Source: Lewinellaceae bacterium (GTDB lineage Bacteria > Bacteroidota > Bacteroidia > Chitinophagales > Saprospiraceae). Taken from it: a DNA stretch of 64,000 nt. The notes beneath the pieces are model-generated. The model was given only the letters and a program-made list of their open reading frames with translations, made no database searches and was not told the origin of the DNA. The translations under genes were made by a program, and so were the position numbers. The stretch is taken from positions 297,294 through 361,293 of the forward strand of contig JADJYW010000029.1 in the NCBI GenBank assembly GCA_016719605.1, given 5' to 3'. Of the stretch, positions 16,239 through 25,611 are shown in pieces (within the stretch, counting starts at the first letter, position 1; the number at the start of each line of letters is the position of its first letter).

Positions 16239-17051
16239 CTATGCCGGCAGGAGGGTGAGTTGCTCCACGGCGTTTTCAATAAAATTCGGGATGATGGTAT
16301 CGAATGTGCGCAAGATTTTCAGCGGGTTGGCCAAATCGCGAATCATCCGATTGTAGCGCGCCTCGCCGTGCTCGTCCACGATAGACTGCTTGCGCTCCGG
16401 TTCCATAAAATACTGCAACAACCCGGTGGGGTTGGCTTCCGGGTGAAACTGGGTGCCAAACATTTCCGGGCCGAAGCGTACAGCCATCACCGCACGCTCG
16501 TAGTGGACGTGCGGGCGCAGTTTTTCCATACAAAGAATCCGGGCGCCCATTTCCTCGAAACGTTTGTGATCGAGATTGACCACCTGGTAGCGCCGAAAAT
16601 CGGCGATATAAAACGGGTCCGGCAGCCCCTCAAAAAACGGTTCGTCCTTGCCCGCATGGGTTTTGTGCACCGGATAGGTGCCAAATGACATTTTGTATCG
16701 GTGGTTCACCTCGCCGAGGCGAAAATGGTGGCAGGCCATTTGGAAGGAATGGCAAATGAAAAAGCAATGCTTTTTGTTTTCGGGATCATCCGTACGACGG
16801 TTCCACTGCCAGAGCTGCTCGATGAGATCAAAATAGCGCTCAAACCACGGCCCGTCATTCAGGAGCGGATCGCCCGGCCCGCCGGAAAACAGATAGATAT
16901 CGTACGACAAGTCCGGCACCTCGTTTTTGGCACGCACATCGAAATGATCGAATCGCAAGACATTGGCGTACCGGGCCAGCATGGTCTGGAGCATGGGGAT
17001 GCCCCGGTTGGATTCCCCATTGTACATATCTAAAAGTGCAGCACGGAGCAT
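16239..17051 (-). CDS. Class I glutamine amidotransferase-like protein
   Basis: 270 residues of a stand-alone GATase domain. The start MLRAALLDMYNGESNRGIP resembles free-standing amidotransferases, and DIYLFSGGPGDP holds the oxyanion region. The nucleophile is the Cys in HCFFICHSFQMAC; the elbow is not the canonical GxCxG. The His-Glu pair is in MFGTQFHPEANP. Such proteins act in amide transfer, as glutamine hydrolases or as peptidases, and the partner cannot be told from the neighbours. ATG 17051 was chosen because the upstream in-frame extension is unlike the family. A GACCTTTG box (one mismatch to the -7 consensus) lies at 17192-17199 on the minus strand. Confidence 0.75.
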   Translation of the reverse strand: MLRAALLDMYNGESNRGIPMLQTMLARYANVLRFDHFDVRAKNEVPDLSYDIYLFSGGPGDPLLNDGPWFERYFDLIEQLWQWNRRTDDPENKKHCFFICHSFQMACHHFRLGEVNHRYKMSFGTYPVHKTHAGKDEPFFEGLPDPFYIADFRRYQVVNLDHKRFEEMGARILCMEKLRPHVHYERAVMAVRFGPEMFGTQFHPEANPTGLLQYFMEPERKQSIVDEHGEARYNRMIRDLANPLKILRTFDTIIPNFIENAVEQLTLLPA

Positions 17052-17233
17052 AAAAAAGCGTGTTTTGAAAAAGCCGAAAAAGAAGACAGAAACAACCTCT
17101 CGGGAGTGCAGCCGCACACACCAACAGGAATTTACCAAAACTGATTAGGGGGGATTGGTCGCAAGCAACTTCTAAAATCGGGACGGGTTGGCAAAGGTCG
17201 GGCGCAAGAATCGTTATTTCGCTGCCAAGTCTA

Positions 17234-17241
17234 TATTTTTG
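17234..17241 (+). promoter_or_regulatory. -7 box TATTTTTG for the acidic hypothetical gene
   Basis: Exact TAnnTTTG match 39 bases before the ATG at 17281. Confidence 0.5.
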
Positions 17242-17279
17242 CCCGCTAAAGTTTCACCCACCACCACCGATCTCTTGCC

Positions 17280-17768
17280 ATGAAATTTGTTTCCGAAGAT
17301 ATTATTGATGCCATCATTGACGCGCTGGAAGATATGAGCGACGAGCAGTATGAGCAGGAAATGGAAAAATTTGCGGAAGCGCAGCCTGTTCTGGTTGCGT
17401 ACCTCTTTGACGACGAAAATTTTCACCTGCTCACCGAGGACGAACGCGGCTACATGCAGTATTTGTCCCTGATAGCCTGGCTATCGAACACCAAAGTCAA
17501 CGGCCAAACCGAGCCGGTAAGCGAGGAAATGATCGGTCAGGCCGAGGAGCGGAACTACGAAATTCTGGAAGCCAATACGGCCAAGCGGTTTCGCGACCGC
17601 CTGGATGTCTTTTTTGAAAATACGCCTCAGGAGGACTTGCTGGCCTTCGCCGAGGAGGCTGTACTGGAAGACGAGGAAGGAACTCCCGAGGTATTGGTCA
17701 CCAAAGAAGGCCGGGAACCGGTTTTTATAGCCGTGAAAACGGTGATTGATGTGCTGACGGGAGCCTGA
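17280..17768 (+). CDS. Conserved acidic hypothetical protein
   Basis: 162 residues, very acidic, mostly alpha-helical by composition (MKFVSEDIIDAIIDALEDMS ... FAEAQPVLVAYLFDDENFHL). There is no signal peptide, membrane segment or catalytic motif. It has its own promoter box and stands alone between a divergent GATase and a convergent MscS channel. It resembles the small cytoplasmic unknowns conserved in Bacteroidota, but no function can be assigned. Confidence 0.7.
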   Translation: MKFVSEDIIDAIIDALEDMSDEQYEQEMEKFAEAQPVLVAYLFDDENFHLLTEDERGYMQYLSLIAWLSNTKVNGQTEPVSEEMIGQAEERNYEILEANTAKRFRDRLDVFFENTPQEDLLAFAEEAVLEDEEGTPEVLVTKEGREPVFIAVKTVIDVLTGA

Positions 17769-17787
17769 TTGGTTCGGCAAGCGAACG

Positions 17788-18594
17788 CTATGCCAGCGCA
17801 TCGCGCCGCCGCTCCTTGGCCAACCGGATGCTGCGGGTTTCAAACTCGTCCCGTAGCGCTTCGTGGATAAAATCCAGGGTTCCGATGTAGTGTTCACCGA
17901 GCGTCCACCAGCCAATATCCACTTTCATATCATCCCGGCTGATACCCGTGATGACCACTTCCGGTGGCCGGTTAGCCACCAGCAGGGTGCAGCGCGCCGC
18001 CGCCGCATCCACCGCCTCACGCAATGCGGGCGCCGATGTGGCGCTGTCGAGCAACACCGTGATCTCGGCAAGCACCTCCGAACCTTTGGCTATATTCGTG
18101 ATGGCGCCTTCCGTGATTTTGGAATTTGGAATGATGATTTTTTTGGCGTGGTCGGTAATCAGAACCGTATTGAAAATCTGAATTTCCGACACACAACCTA
18201 TGTGCCCCTCCACCTCCAGCAGGTCGCCAACGCGGTAAGGCCGGAACAACAAGATCAGTACGCCGCTGGCAAAATTGCCCAGACTGCCCTGCAAGGCCAG
18301 ACCCACGGCAAACGCTACGGCCGAAAAGACGGCAATAAACGACGTAGTTTCAATGCCGACCTGCCCGGCCACTACCAGCAGCAGGGCCACCTTGAGGGCC
18401 ACGTCCACCAGCGATATAAAAAAAGGCCGCAGACTGTCGTCAATCTGTCGCTTGCGTACCAGCGCATCCACCGAACCGGATATGCGGCGAATGACCCAAA
18501 GGCCGACAAACAGGATGAGCAGGGCGGATACCACCTTGGGGCCATACTGGAATAACAGGCCGTTGATTTGTTCGAGGTACGTTTTTTGTTCCAT
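17788..18594 (-). CDS. mscS: Small-conductance mechanosensitive channel, MscS family
   Basis: 268 residues, MscS size. Three transmembrane helices are visible: about 18-35, about 62-80, and the pore helix TM3 rich in Gly and Ala (SAVAFAVGLALQGSLGNFAS). The beta domain then begins GVLILLFRPYRVGDLLEVEG, followed by the C-terminal vestibule. NTVLITDHAKKIIIPNSKI is the usual signature of the family. The channel opens on membrane tension to release osmolytes after hypo-osmotic shock. It stands alone, convergent with the acidic unknown. Confidence 0.93.
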   Translation of the reverse strand: MEQKTYLEQINGLLFQYGPKVVSALLILFVGLWVIRRISGSVDALVRKRQIDDSLRPFFISLVDVALKVALLLVVAGQVGIETTSFIAVFSAVAFAVGLALQGSLGNFASGVLILLFRPYRVGDLLEVEGHIGCVSEIQIFNTVLITDHAKKIIIPNSKITEGAITNIAKGSEVLAEITVLLDSATSAPALREAVDAAAARCTLLVANRPPEVVITGISRDDMKVDIGWWTLGEHYIGTLDFIHEALRDEFETRSIRLAKERRRDALA

Positions 18595-18723
18595 GAGCGT
18601 TTGTTTGCGTCAATGACTGCACCAAACCGCCCGTTTGGGCGAAAGGCGGCGCAAAGTCGGCAAAAAGCAAATATCCTTGCACCCCTTTCTAACATTATTC
18701 CTGTATCTAATTTTTTGAACAAC

Positions 18724-21418
18724 ATGAGAAACCTGTTGTCGTCGCCGATACTGATCGCGGCACTACTCCTGACCTATGCCTGCAACCCCAAAGTCGCAGA
18801 TAAAACAAGCGCAACACCCTCCAAACCAACTCCTGAAGCCACCTGGGATACCCTTGGAAAACCCCTGATGGGCAACGAGGCAGCCGACTCCGAATATGCG
18901 GATGAAGAAGAACCCGAAGACTATTTCGTTCTGGATGAGGCCGTCGTCAGCCCCGGCAATGACGCCCTCGAACGCCCCGACACCCTCCCCCGATACAATA
19001 CCTCCCACACGTTCGAGCATGATCTGATCCACACCAAACTGGAACTCTCCTTCGACTGGGATAAAAAACACGCCAACGGCAAGGCCACGCTTACCCTCCG
19101 ACCGTGGTTTTACCCCACCGAAAAACTGACGCTGGATGCCAAAAACTTTGATATCCACTCCGTGAATTTTGAGGGTAAAAAAGACACGCTGCGGTACGAC
19201 TACAACAACGAACAACTCGTCATTCAACTCGGCAAAACCTACACCCGTACCGAGGAGTACAAAGTCGTCATCGCCTATACCGCCAAACCCGATGAGCGCG
19301 AATCCTTCGGGGGCAGCGCGGCTATTACCAGCGACAAGGGCCTGTACTTCATCAATGCCGATGGTGCCGACCCCGAAAAGCCCCGGCAAATCTGGACCCA
19401 GGGCGAGACCGAAAGTAACTCGTTCTGGTTTCCCACCGTGGACAAACCCAACGAACGCTGCACCCAGGAAATGTACCTGACCGTAGCCGACAAGTACAAA
19501 ACCCTTTCCAACGGCCTGCTCATTTCCTCCAAAAAGAATGCCGACGGCACGCGTACCGACTACTGGAAAATGGACAAACCCCACGCGCCGTACCTGTTTA
19601 TGATGGCCATAGGCGAGTACGCCGTAGTGAAAGACAAATGGCGCAACATCCCGCTGGAATACTATGTGGAGCCGAAGTACGAGCAATATGCCCGCGACAT
19701 TTTCCCGTACACCCCCGAAATGCTCGAGTTTTTCTCCAAAAAACTCGGCTACGATTACCCGTGGCAGAAATACTCCCAGGTTGTTGTGCGCGATTACGTC
19801 AGCGGCGCCATGGAAAATACCACAGCGGTGATCTTCGGCGAATTCATGCAACACGACCAAACGCGGCCTGCTCGACAACCACCTGACCAACGAAAAAGTA
19901 GTGGCGCACGAGATGTTCCACCACTGGTTCGGCGACCTCGTGACCACCGAAAGCTGGGCCAACCTGACCCTCAACGAGGGTTTTGCCAACTACTCCGAAT
20001 ACCTCTGGCTGGAGCACAAGTACGGCCGCGACGAAGCCGACTACCATGAGCTGGTCGAACGCCAGGGCTACATCTATTCCGCACTCGATGGCGGCCACCC
20101 GCTCATCCATTTTGGCTACGAAAGCCGCGAAAGCATGTTCGACGCCCACTCCTACAACAAGGGCGGCGCTATCCTGCACATGTTGCGCGCTTATTTGGGC
20201 GACGACGCTTTCTTCGCCTCGCTGAACTACTACCTGAAAAAACACGCCAATACCGATGTGGAGGCCCACGAATTGCGCATGGCCTTCGAAGACGTTACGG
20301 GTCAAGACCTCAACTGGTTCTTCAACCAGTGGTTCTTTTCCTCCGGCCACCCCAATCTGGATATTTCCTGCGACTGGGATGCCGATGCCAAAAAAGCCGT
20401 GGTCACCATCGCCCAAACACAGGAACCAAACAAAGAAACGCCTTACATCTACGAGCTGCCCCTGCAAGTAGACCTCTACGATGCCTCGGGCAAGGCTCGC
20501 CGGGAATCCATCCGCATGGTCAACCGCACCCAAACCTTCACCTTCGACGCGCCTGTCAAACCGGCTTTCATCAACGTGGATGCCCAAAAAGCCCTTTTAG
20601 CCGTCAAAAACGACCAGCACCCGCCGGAAGAGTGGGCGTTTTTGTACCGCAACGCCCCCCTCTGGCAAGACCGCTGGGAGGCCGTGCAAAACCTGAAAGA
20701 GAACCCCGACCAGTTGGCCCGACAGGTCCTGACCGAGGCACTGCGCGACAAACACTGGTCTATTCGCCAGGAGGCGCTTTCGGTGGTTGACCCGGAAGAT
20801 GCCGACGCGATGGTACTGGTGGCCCAAATCGCAGAAACGGATACCAAACCGGACGTGCGTGCAACGGCCATTGCCGTACTGAGCCAACTCGAAGATCCCC
20901 GATACTCGCCCGTTTTCGAAAAAGGACTGGGCGACGACCAGCCGTACAGCGTTTTGATAGCCTCCCTCGTTGCGCTCAGCCGGGCCAATCCCGAGGCTGC
21001 TTTGGCTGCTGCCAAAAAGTTGGAAAACAATGAAAACCAGGGTGTCGTTCTGGCCGTAGCCGAGTTGTACGCCGGCAGCCCGGAGGCTGGCGCGTTTCCG
21101 TGGTTTGTCAAACAAGCCGGCAAAATGGACAACATGGCGGCCTTCAGGTACTATGAACTGTTTGCCGGGTATCTCCTGGACCTGAACGATCCGGCTATCG
21201 TGGACGAGGCCGTCAAAGGTTTTCAGGCGGTGGCGCTGAACAGCAAAAACAGCCTCTGGAGGCGTTTTTCCAATACCCGGGCTATCGCTGAATTGCGCAA
21301 TTTTTATCGCGAAGCGGCCGACAAATCCAGGGCGGATGCCCTGAACCTGATCCTGACCGACATCCGGGAAAAGGAAACTGACCAGACCCTGAAAACGTAC
21401 TACGCGATGTTTGAATAA
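18724..21418 (+). CDS. M1-family zinc aminopeptidase lipoprotein (one frameshift)
   Basis: About 897 residues once joined. The start at 18724 gives a lipoprotein signal (MRNLLSSPILIAALLLTYAC) with lipobox Cys. The M1 N-terminal beta domain follows, then the substrate motif GAMENTT (19804-19824) and the zinc site HEMFHHW (from 19907) with the third ligand Glu in NEGFANYSEYLW. The C-terminal half is helical and HEAT-like. The frame breaks near 19850: upstream reads GEFMQHDQT, downstream TTKRGLLDNHLTNEKVVAHE. One small indel restores the expected continuous family sequence. It likely trims N-terminal residues from peptides at the periplasmic or outer face. It is followed after 27 bases by a membrane-protein gene. 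Confidence 0.88.
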
Positions 21419-21445
21419 TTGCCCTATTCTTGTGGCAAAAAAACG

Positions 21446-23071
21446 ATGGCTACCCGCTCGACTTTGCCCTCCGAACGTTGGTTTTTTTTCGCCTTGTTGC
21501 TCATCGCCCTGTTGCCCGTGTGGGCATCAGGGCGATTTTTCGTCACCGGCGACGGCCCCTGCCATTTGTACAATGCGCATGTGCTGCTGGACTACCTGCT
21601 CGGGCGAAACCTGGATTTTTACGACCCGTTCTACAACCTGAACCTGAACCTGAACCCGAACTGGCTGAGCCACATAGTTTTGGCGGGTTTGCAACTGATT
21701 TTCGCGCCGGAAACTGCCGAGAAAATTTTCCTGTCGAGCTATCTCCTGCTTTTTGGCTTTGGCCTGCGCTACCTGCTCCGGCAAATCAACCCGGACAGTA
21801 TTTTTATGAGCAGCGTGGGGCTGCTGTTTGTTTGGCACCACCTGCTCGTGTCGGGTTTTTACAACTTCTCGTTGAGCATCACCGGCTTTTTCTGGATCGG
21901 CGGGTACTGGCTGAAGTACCGAAAACAGCTGACACCGGGTCGGATCGCGATTCTTGCCACGGGCTGGGTCTTTTTGTACTTCACGCACGCTTTGGGCACG
22001 ATGTTCAGCCTCGTTTTTGTCGGCAGCGCCATCCTCGTGGAAGCACTGCGCGCCTTTCGATCGGTTGGGCTTCGGCAGGCCTGGCAACAACACGCCACCA
22101 GCACCCTGCGTACGGCTCTTGCGGCACTGCCCATGCTGGTTTTGCTGGTCTGGTATCTTTTGCGAACACCCCCGAATACCGGCACGGATTCCCGAACTAT
22201 TGCCGACCTGCTGGAGGACTTGTTGCAGCTCAGGAACCTGATCCTTTTGAACTCGACCGAACGCGACACGGTGAAAGCTGTAGCCATTTTTGCCGGGCTG
22301 CTCTTCGCGGTCGCGGCATGGCTGCGGTGGCGGGAGCGCCGGGCCGCAGCAGGCGATTTTCTGCTCCTGTTCGTAGCCGTGGCATTGTGGCAGTATTTTT
22401 CTCCCGAAAATTCCAGGGCAGCGGGTTTGCAAATCCCCTTGCGCATCCAGACGTTCGCGTGGCTGGGGATGCTGTGCTGGGCGGCTACTGCCAATTTTCC
22501 CGAATGGGTGCGGAAAAACGCGCCCGCCGCGGCCACCGTACTGCTGGTCGTGCTGACATTTCTGCGCTTTCCGGCACACCGAAAAGCCTCCGAATTGGTG
22601 GAAGACTATTTATGGTGTATCCCGAAAGTAGCCGACCGCTCGGTTGTGCTGGTGCTCAACTACGATTTCAACGGCCTGGACAAGGCGGGTAAAGCAATTG
22701 CCAACAGCAACTGGTTGTTTGTGCATGCGGCCGACTACCTCGGCGCATACCAGCCGGTCATTTTGTCGGACAACTACGAAGCCACCAAACCATACTTTCC
22801 AATCAACTGGCAATGGCAGCGCGATATGTTTGCCCAAACAGACAAGGACGGGGTCAATTTTGAAAACCGCCCGCCGCGCGCCGACATCCTGAACTACAAG
22901 CGTCGCAGCGAAGGCTACGACATTGACTATGTGCTTTTTTTGAGCTACGACCCCCGGTTTTATGACCATGACTATGCGCGGGAGATTATGGGGCAGGTTA
23001 AGCAGGCCTACGAGTTTGTCGGTTTTTCTCCAGGGGGCAAAGCGGAACTTTGGCAACGAAAGCGGGAGTAG
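21446..23071 (+). CDS. Polytopic membrane protein, possible GT-C-type glycosyltransferase
   Basis: 541 residues with about ten hydrophobic segments in the first 400 residues (for example WFFFALLLIALLPVWASG, VFLYFTHALGTMFSLVFVGS) and a soluble C-terminal part of about 150 residues. The first loop has TGDGPCHLYNAHVLLDYL, in the place where GT-C enzymes carry their acidic motif, but the DD/DE signature is not clear. Start ATG 21446 gives MATRSTLPSERW directly before the first helix. A short AACCTG direct repeat near 21637-21657 encodes NLNLNLN. Function is uncertain; the GT-C suggestion rests on topology only. Confidence 0.6.
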   Translation: MATRSTLPSERWFFFALLLIALLPVWASGRFFVTGDGPCHLYNAHVLLDYLLGRNLDFYDPFYNLNLNLNPNWLSHIVLAGLQLIFAPETAEKIFLSSYLLLFGFGLRYLLRQINPDSIFMSSVGLLFVWHHLLVSGFYNFSLSITGFFWIGGYWLKYRKQLTPGRIAILATGWVFLYFTHALGTMFSLVFVGSAILVEALRAFRSVGLRQAWQQHATSTLRTALAALPMLVLLVWYLLRTPPNTGTDSRTIADLLEDLLQLRNLILLNSTERDTVKAVAIFAGLLFAVAAWLRWRERRAAAGDFLLLFVAVALWQYFSPENSRAAGLQIPLRIQTFAWLGMLCWAATANFPEWVRKNAPAAATVLLVVLTFLRFPAHRKASELVEDYLWCIPKVADRSVVLVLNYDFNGLDKAGKAIANSNWLFVHAADYLGAYQPVILSDNYEATKPYFPINWQWQRDMFAQTDKDGVNFENRPPRADILNYKRRSEGYDIDYVLFLSYDPRFYDHDYAREIMGQVKQAYEFVGFSPGGKAELWQRKRE

Positions 23072-23242
23072 GGTTCTGCTGTCGGACACCTTTCAATTTG
23101 GTGAAAATCAATTTTTTGAGAACAGTTTAAGTTTAAAAAAATATACGAAACAGGTGTTGGAACCGCCCTTGGCGAGCATGAGAGTATCTACTTTCAAGCG
23201 GAATAAATACCGTTTGGCTTTCAAAACGATACCCGTCCTTTT

Positions 23243-24806
23243 ATGCTCGTCAAGACTTTTGCCGCCGCCGTGCGCGGTGTGGATGCCCAGACCATTACCA
23301 TTGAAGTGAATACAGGCGGGTCTCTGGGTACCACCGCCGACAAGCCCGGCTATTTTATCGTGGGCCTGCCCGACAGCGCCGTACGCGAAGGCCAGCAGCG
23401 CACCGAGGCCGCGCTGAAAAACTCCGGCCTGCGCCTGCCCCGTTTCAAAACCATCATCAACCTCGCGCCCGCCGATGTGCGCAAAGAAAGGCTCGGCATT
23501 CGACCTACCCATCACCATCGGCATGCTGGCCGGTACGGGGGTGATTCCGGTGGATAACCTCGACCAGTTTTTTATCATGGGCGAGCTCTCGCTCGATGGT
23601 TCCCTGCGCCCCATCAAAGGAGCCTTGCCGATTGCCATTCAGGCACGCAAGGAAAAATTTCGGGGTTTTATTCTGCCTAAGGCCAATGCCCGGGAGGCCG
23701 CCATTGTCAGCGATTTGGACGTGTATGGTGTGGAAACCCTCAACGAGGCCATTGATGTGCTCGCCGGAGCCGATACCATCAAACCCGTGCAGGTGAACGC
23801 CCGGGAGGAATTTGCCGCCAACCTCGACAACTACGACGTGGATTTCTCCGATGTACGAGGCCAGGAAAATATCAAACGCGCACTCGAACTGGCGGCAGCC
23901 GGCGGGCACAACGTGATTCTCATCGGCCCGCCGGGCGCCGGCAAAACCATGCTGGCCCGGCGGCTACCCACTATCCTGCCCCCGCTCAGTCTGCATGAAG
24001 CCCTTGAAACCACCAAAATACACTCCGTAGCGGGTATCCTCGACGGAAATTCGGCTCTCGTCACCACCCGCCCCTTTCGCTCCCCGCACCATACCATCAG
24101 CGACGTGGCGCTCGTGGGCGGCGGCTCCGACCCCATGCCCGGCGAAATCAGTGTAGCCCACAACGGCGTACTTTTTCTGGACGAGTTGCCGGAGTTCAAA
24201 CGCACCGTGCTGGAGGTCATGCGCCAGCCCATGGAAGAGCGCCGCGTCACCATCAGTCGCGCCAAGGTATCGGTGGACTATCCGGCCAGTTTTATGCTCG
24301 TAGCCAGCATGAACCCCTGCCCGTGCGGCTACTACAACCACCCCGACAAGGAGTGCGTGTGCGGCCCCGGTGTGGTAAAACGGTATGTATCCAAAATTTC
24401 AGGCCCCCTGCTCGACCGCATTGACCTGCATGTGGAGGTGACGCCCGTTTCCTACGACGAACTCACGGGCACCGAACGGCCAAAAATTACCAGTGCCGAA
24501 ATTAGGCAGCGCGTCCTCCGTGCCCGCGACGTGCAGGCCGAGCGCTTCAAAGACCTGCCCGATGTGTATTGCAATGCCCAGATGCCCAGTCGCATGGTAC
24601 GCGAAGTATGCGCTCTCGACAGCGCCGGTATCCTCTTGCTCAAAACAGCCATGGAGCGCCTCCAACTCAGCGCCCGCGCCTACGACCGCATCCTCAAAGT
24701 GGCCCGCACTGCCGCCGATCTGGCCGGCAGCGCAGATATCCGGATCGAGGATTTGTCGGAGGCGATTCACTACCGGAGCCTGGATCGGGAAGGATGGGCG
24801 GGGTAA
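23243..24806 (+). CDS. comM: ComM/YifB-family Mg-chelatase-like AAA+ ATPase (one frameshift)
   Basis: About 520 residues when joined, usual for YifB/ComM. ComM is a hexameric helicase that promotes branch migration during natural transformation. The N-terminal S5-like domain starts MLVKTFAAAVRGVDAQTITI and holds GLPDSAVREGQQRTEAALKN. The frame breaks near 23488 in CGCAAAGAAAGGC; removing one A gives VRKEGSAFDLPITIGMLA. Walker A is IGPPGAGKTMLARRLP, Walker B is VLFLDELPEF, and the Cys-rich stretch NPCPCGYYNHPDKECVCGPG is typical. The sensor and lid region ends DLSEAIHYRSLDR. The neighbours give no further competence genes, although cinA is 14 kb away. Confidence 0.9.
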
Positions 24807-24884
24807 GAATTCATCGTTCTTCACTACTAAAAACCGTTACTTTGCAGGAAATTGCCAATCATATTGCTGAAACAAAAAAAGAGC

Positions 24885-25523
24885 ATGACCGACCTGCCCA
24901 ACTATTCCGTAGGCACAGCTGCCGAACGCTCCGTGCGGGCATTGCTCGACCACGCCCCTTTGGTATTCAGGAGCAGAATGACGCACGAAGAGTTTCACGA
25001 ATTTGTACTAAGCCATGGCGATCTGAGAATCGAACGCGACAAACACGGGATCATTACCATCCATCCGCCTATGTCCTTTGATTCCGGCTATTACGAAGGT
25101 GAAGGCTTTTTTGCTTTGAAACAGTGGTCTAAGGCCAACAAACTCGGCATGGCATTCAGCCCATCCACGTCCTTTGATTTGCCTGATGGGGCTGAGTTAA
25201 AGGCAGATGGAGCATGGATATCCATGGACAGAGTGCGACATCTTCGCCCGGAGGAGCGCAAACACATAGCCCAAATCGTTCCGGACTTCATCATCGAAAT
25301 GCGCTCGGAGACAGACCGCATTGCCCAACTGAAAAGAAAAATTAGCGAGGGCTGGATCGCCAATGGCGTGCGTTTGGCCTGGCTCATAGACCCGATAAAA
25401 GAACGCGCCTGGATATACCGCGCCGATGGCAGCGTGGAAGACGTACATGGGTTTCACCGGGTATTGTCTGGGGAGGACGTGTTGCCAGGATTTGAATTAA
25501 GTTTGGCCAGCCTTAAAGAGTGA
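24885..25523 (+). CDS. Uma2-family (DUF820) endonuclease-like protein
   Basis: 212 residues with a PD-(D/E)XK-type fold signature of the Uma2 family. SFDLPDGAELKADGAWISMD supplies the first acidic residue, IVPDFIIEMRSETDRIAQLK the Glu and Lys pair, and EGWIANGVRLAWLIDPIKER the typical end. These proteins are common, often in many copies, and their biological role is unsettled. Start ATG 24885 (MTDLPNYSVG) was chosen over an upstream in-frame ATG because no family sequence lies before it. Confidence 0.82.
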   Translation: MTDLPNYSVGTAAERSVRALLDHAPLVFRSRMTHEEFHEFVLSHGDLRIERDKHGIITIHPPMSFDSGYYEGEGFFALKQWSKANKLGMAFSPSTSFDLPDGAELKADGAWISMDRVRHLRPEERKHIAQIVPDFIIEMRSETDRIAQLKRKISEGWIANGVRLAWLIDPIKERAWIYRADGSVEDVHGFHRVLSGEDVLPGFELSLASLKE

Positions 25524-25611
25524 CTGGGCTTGTCTGCCGGCTAAATATTGGTTTCCTTTGCACGTTGTTTCCCAAACCGGTTTTTTCGATTCGTGCAACC
25601 TATCCACCACT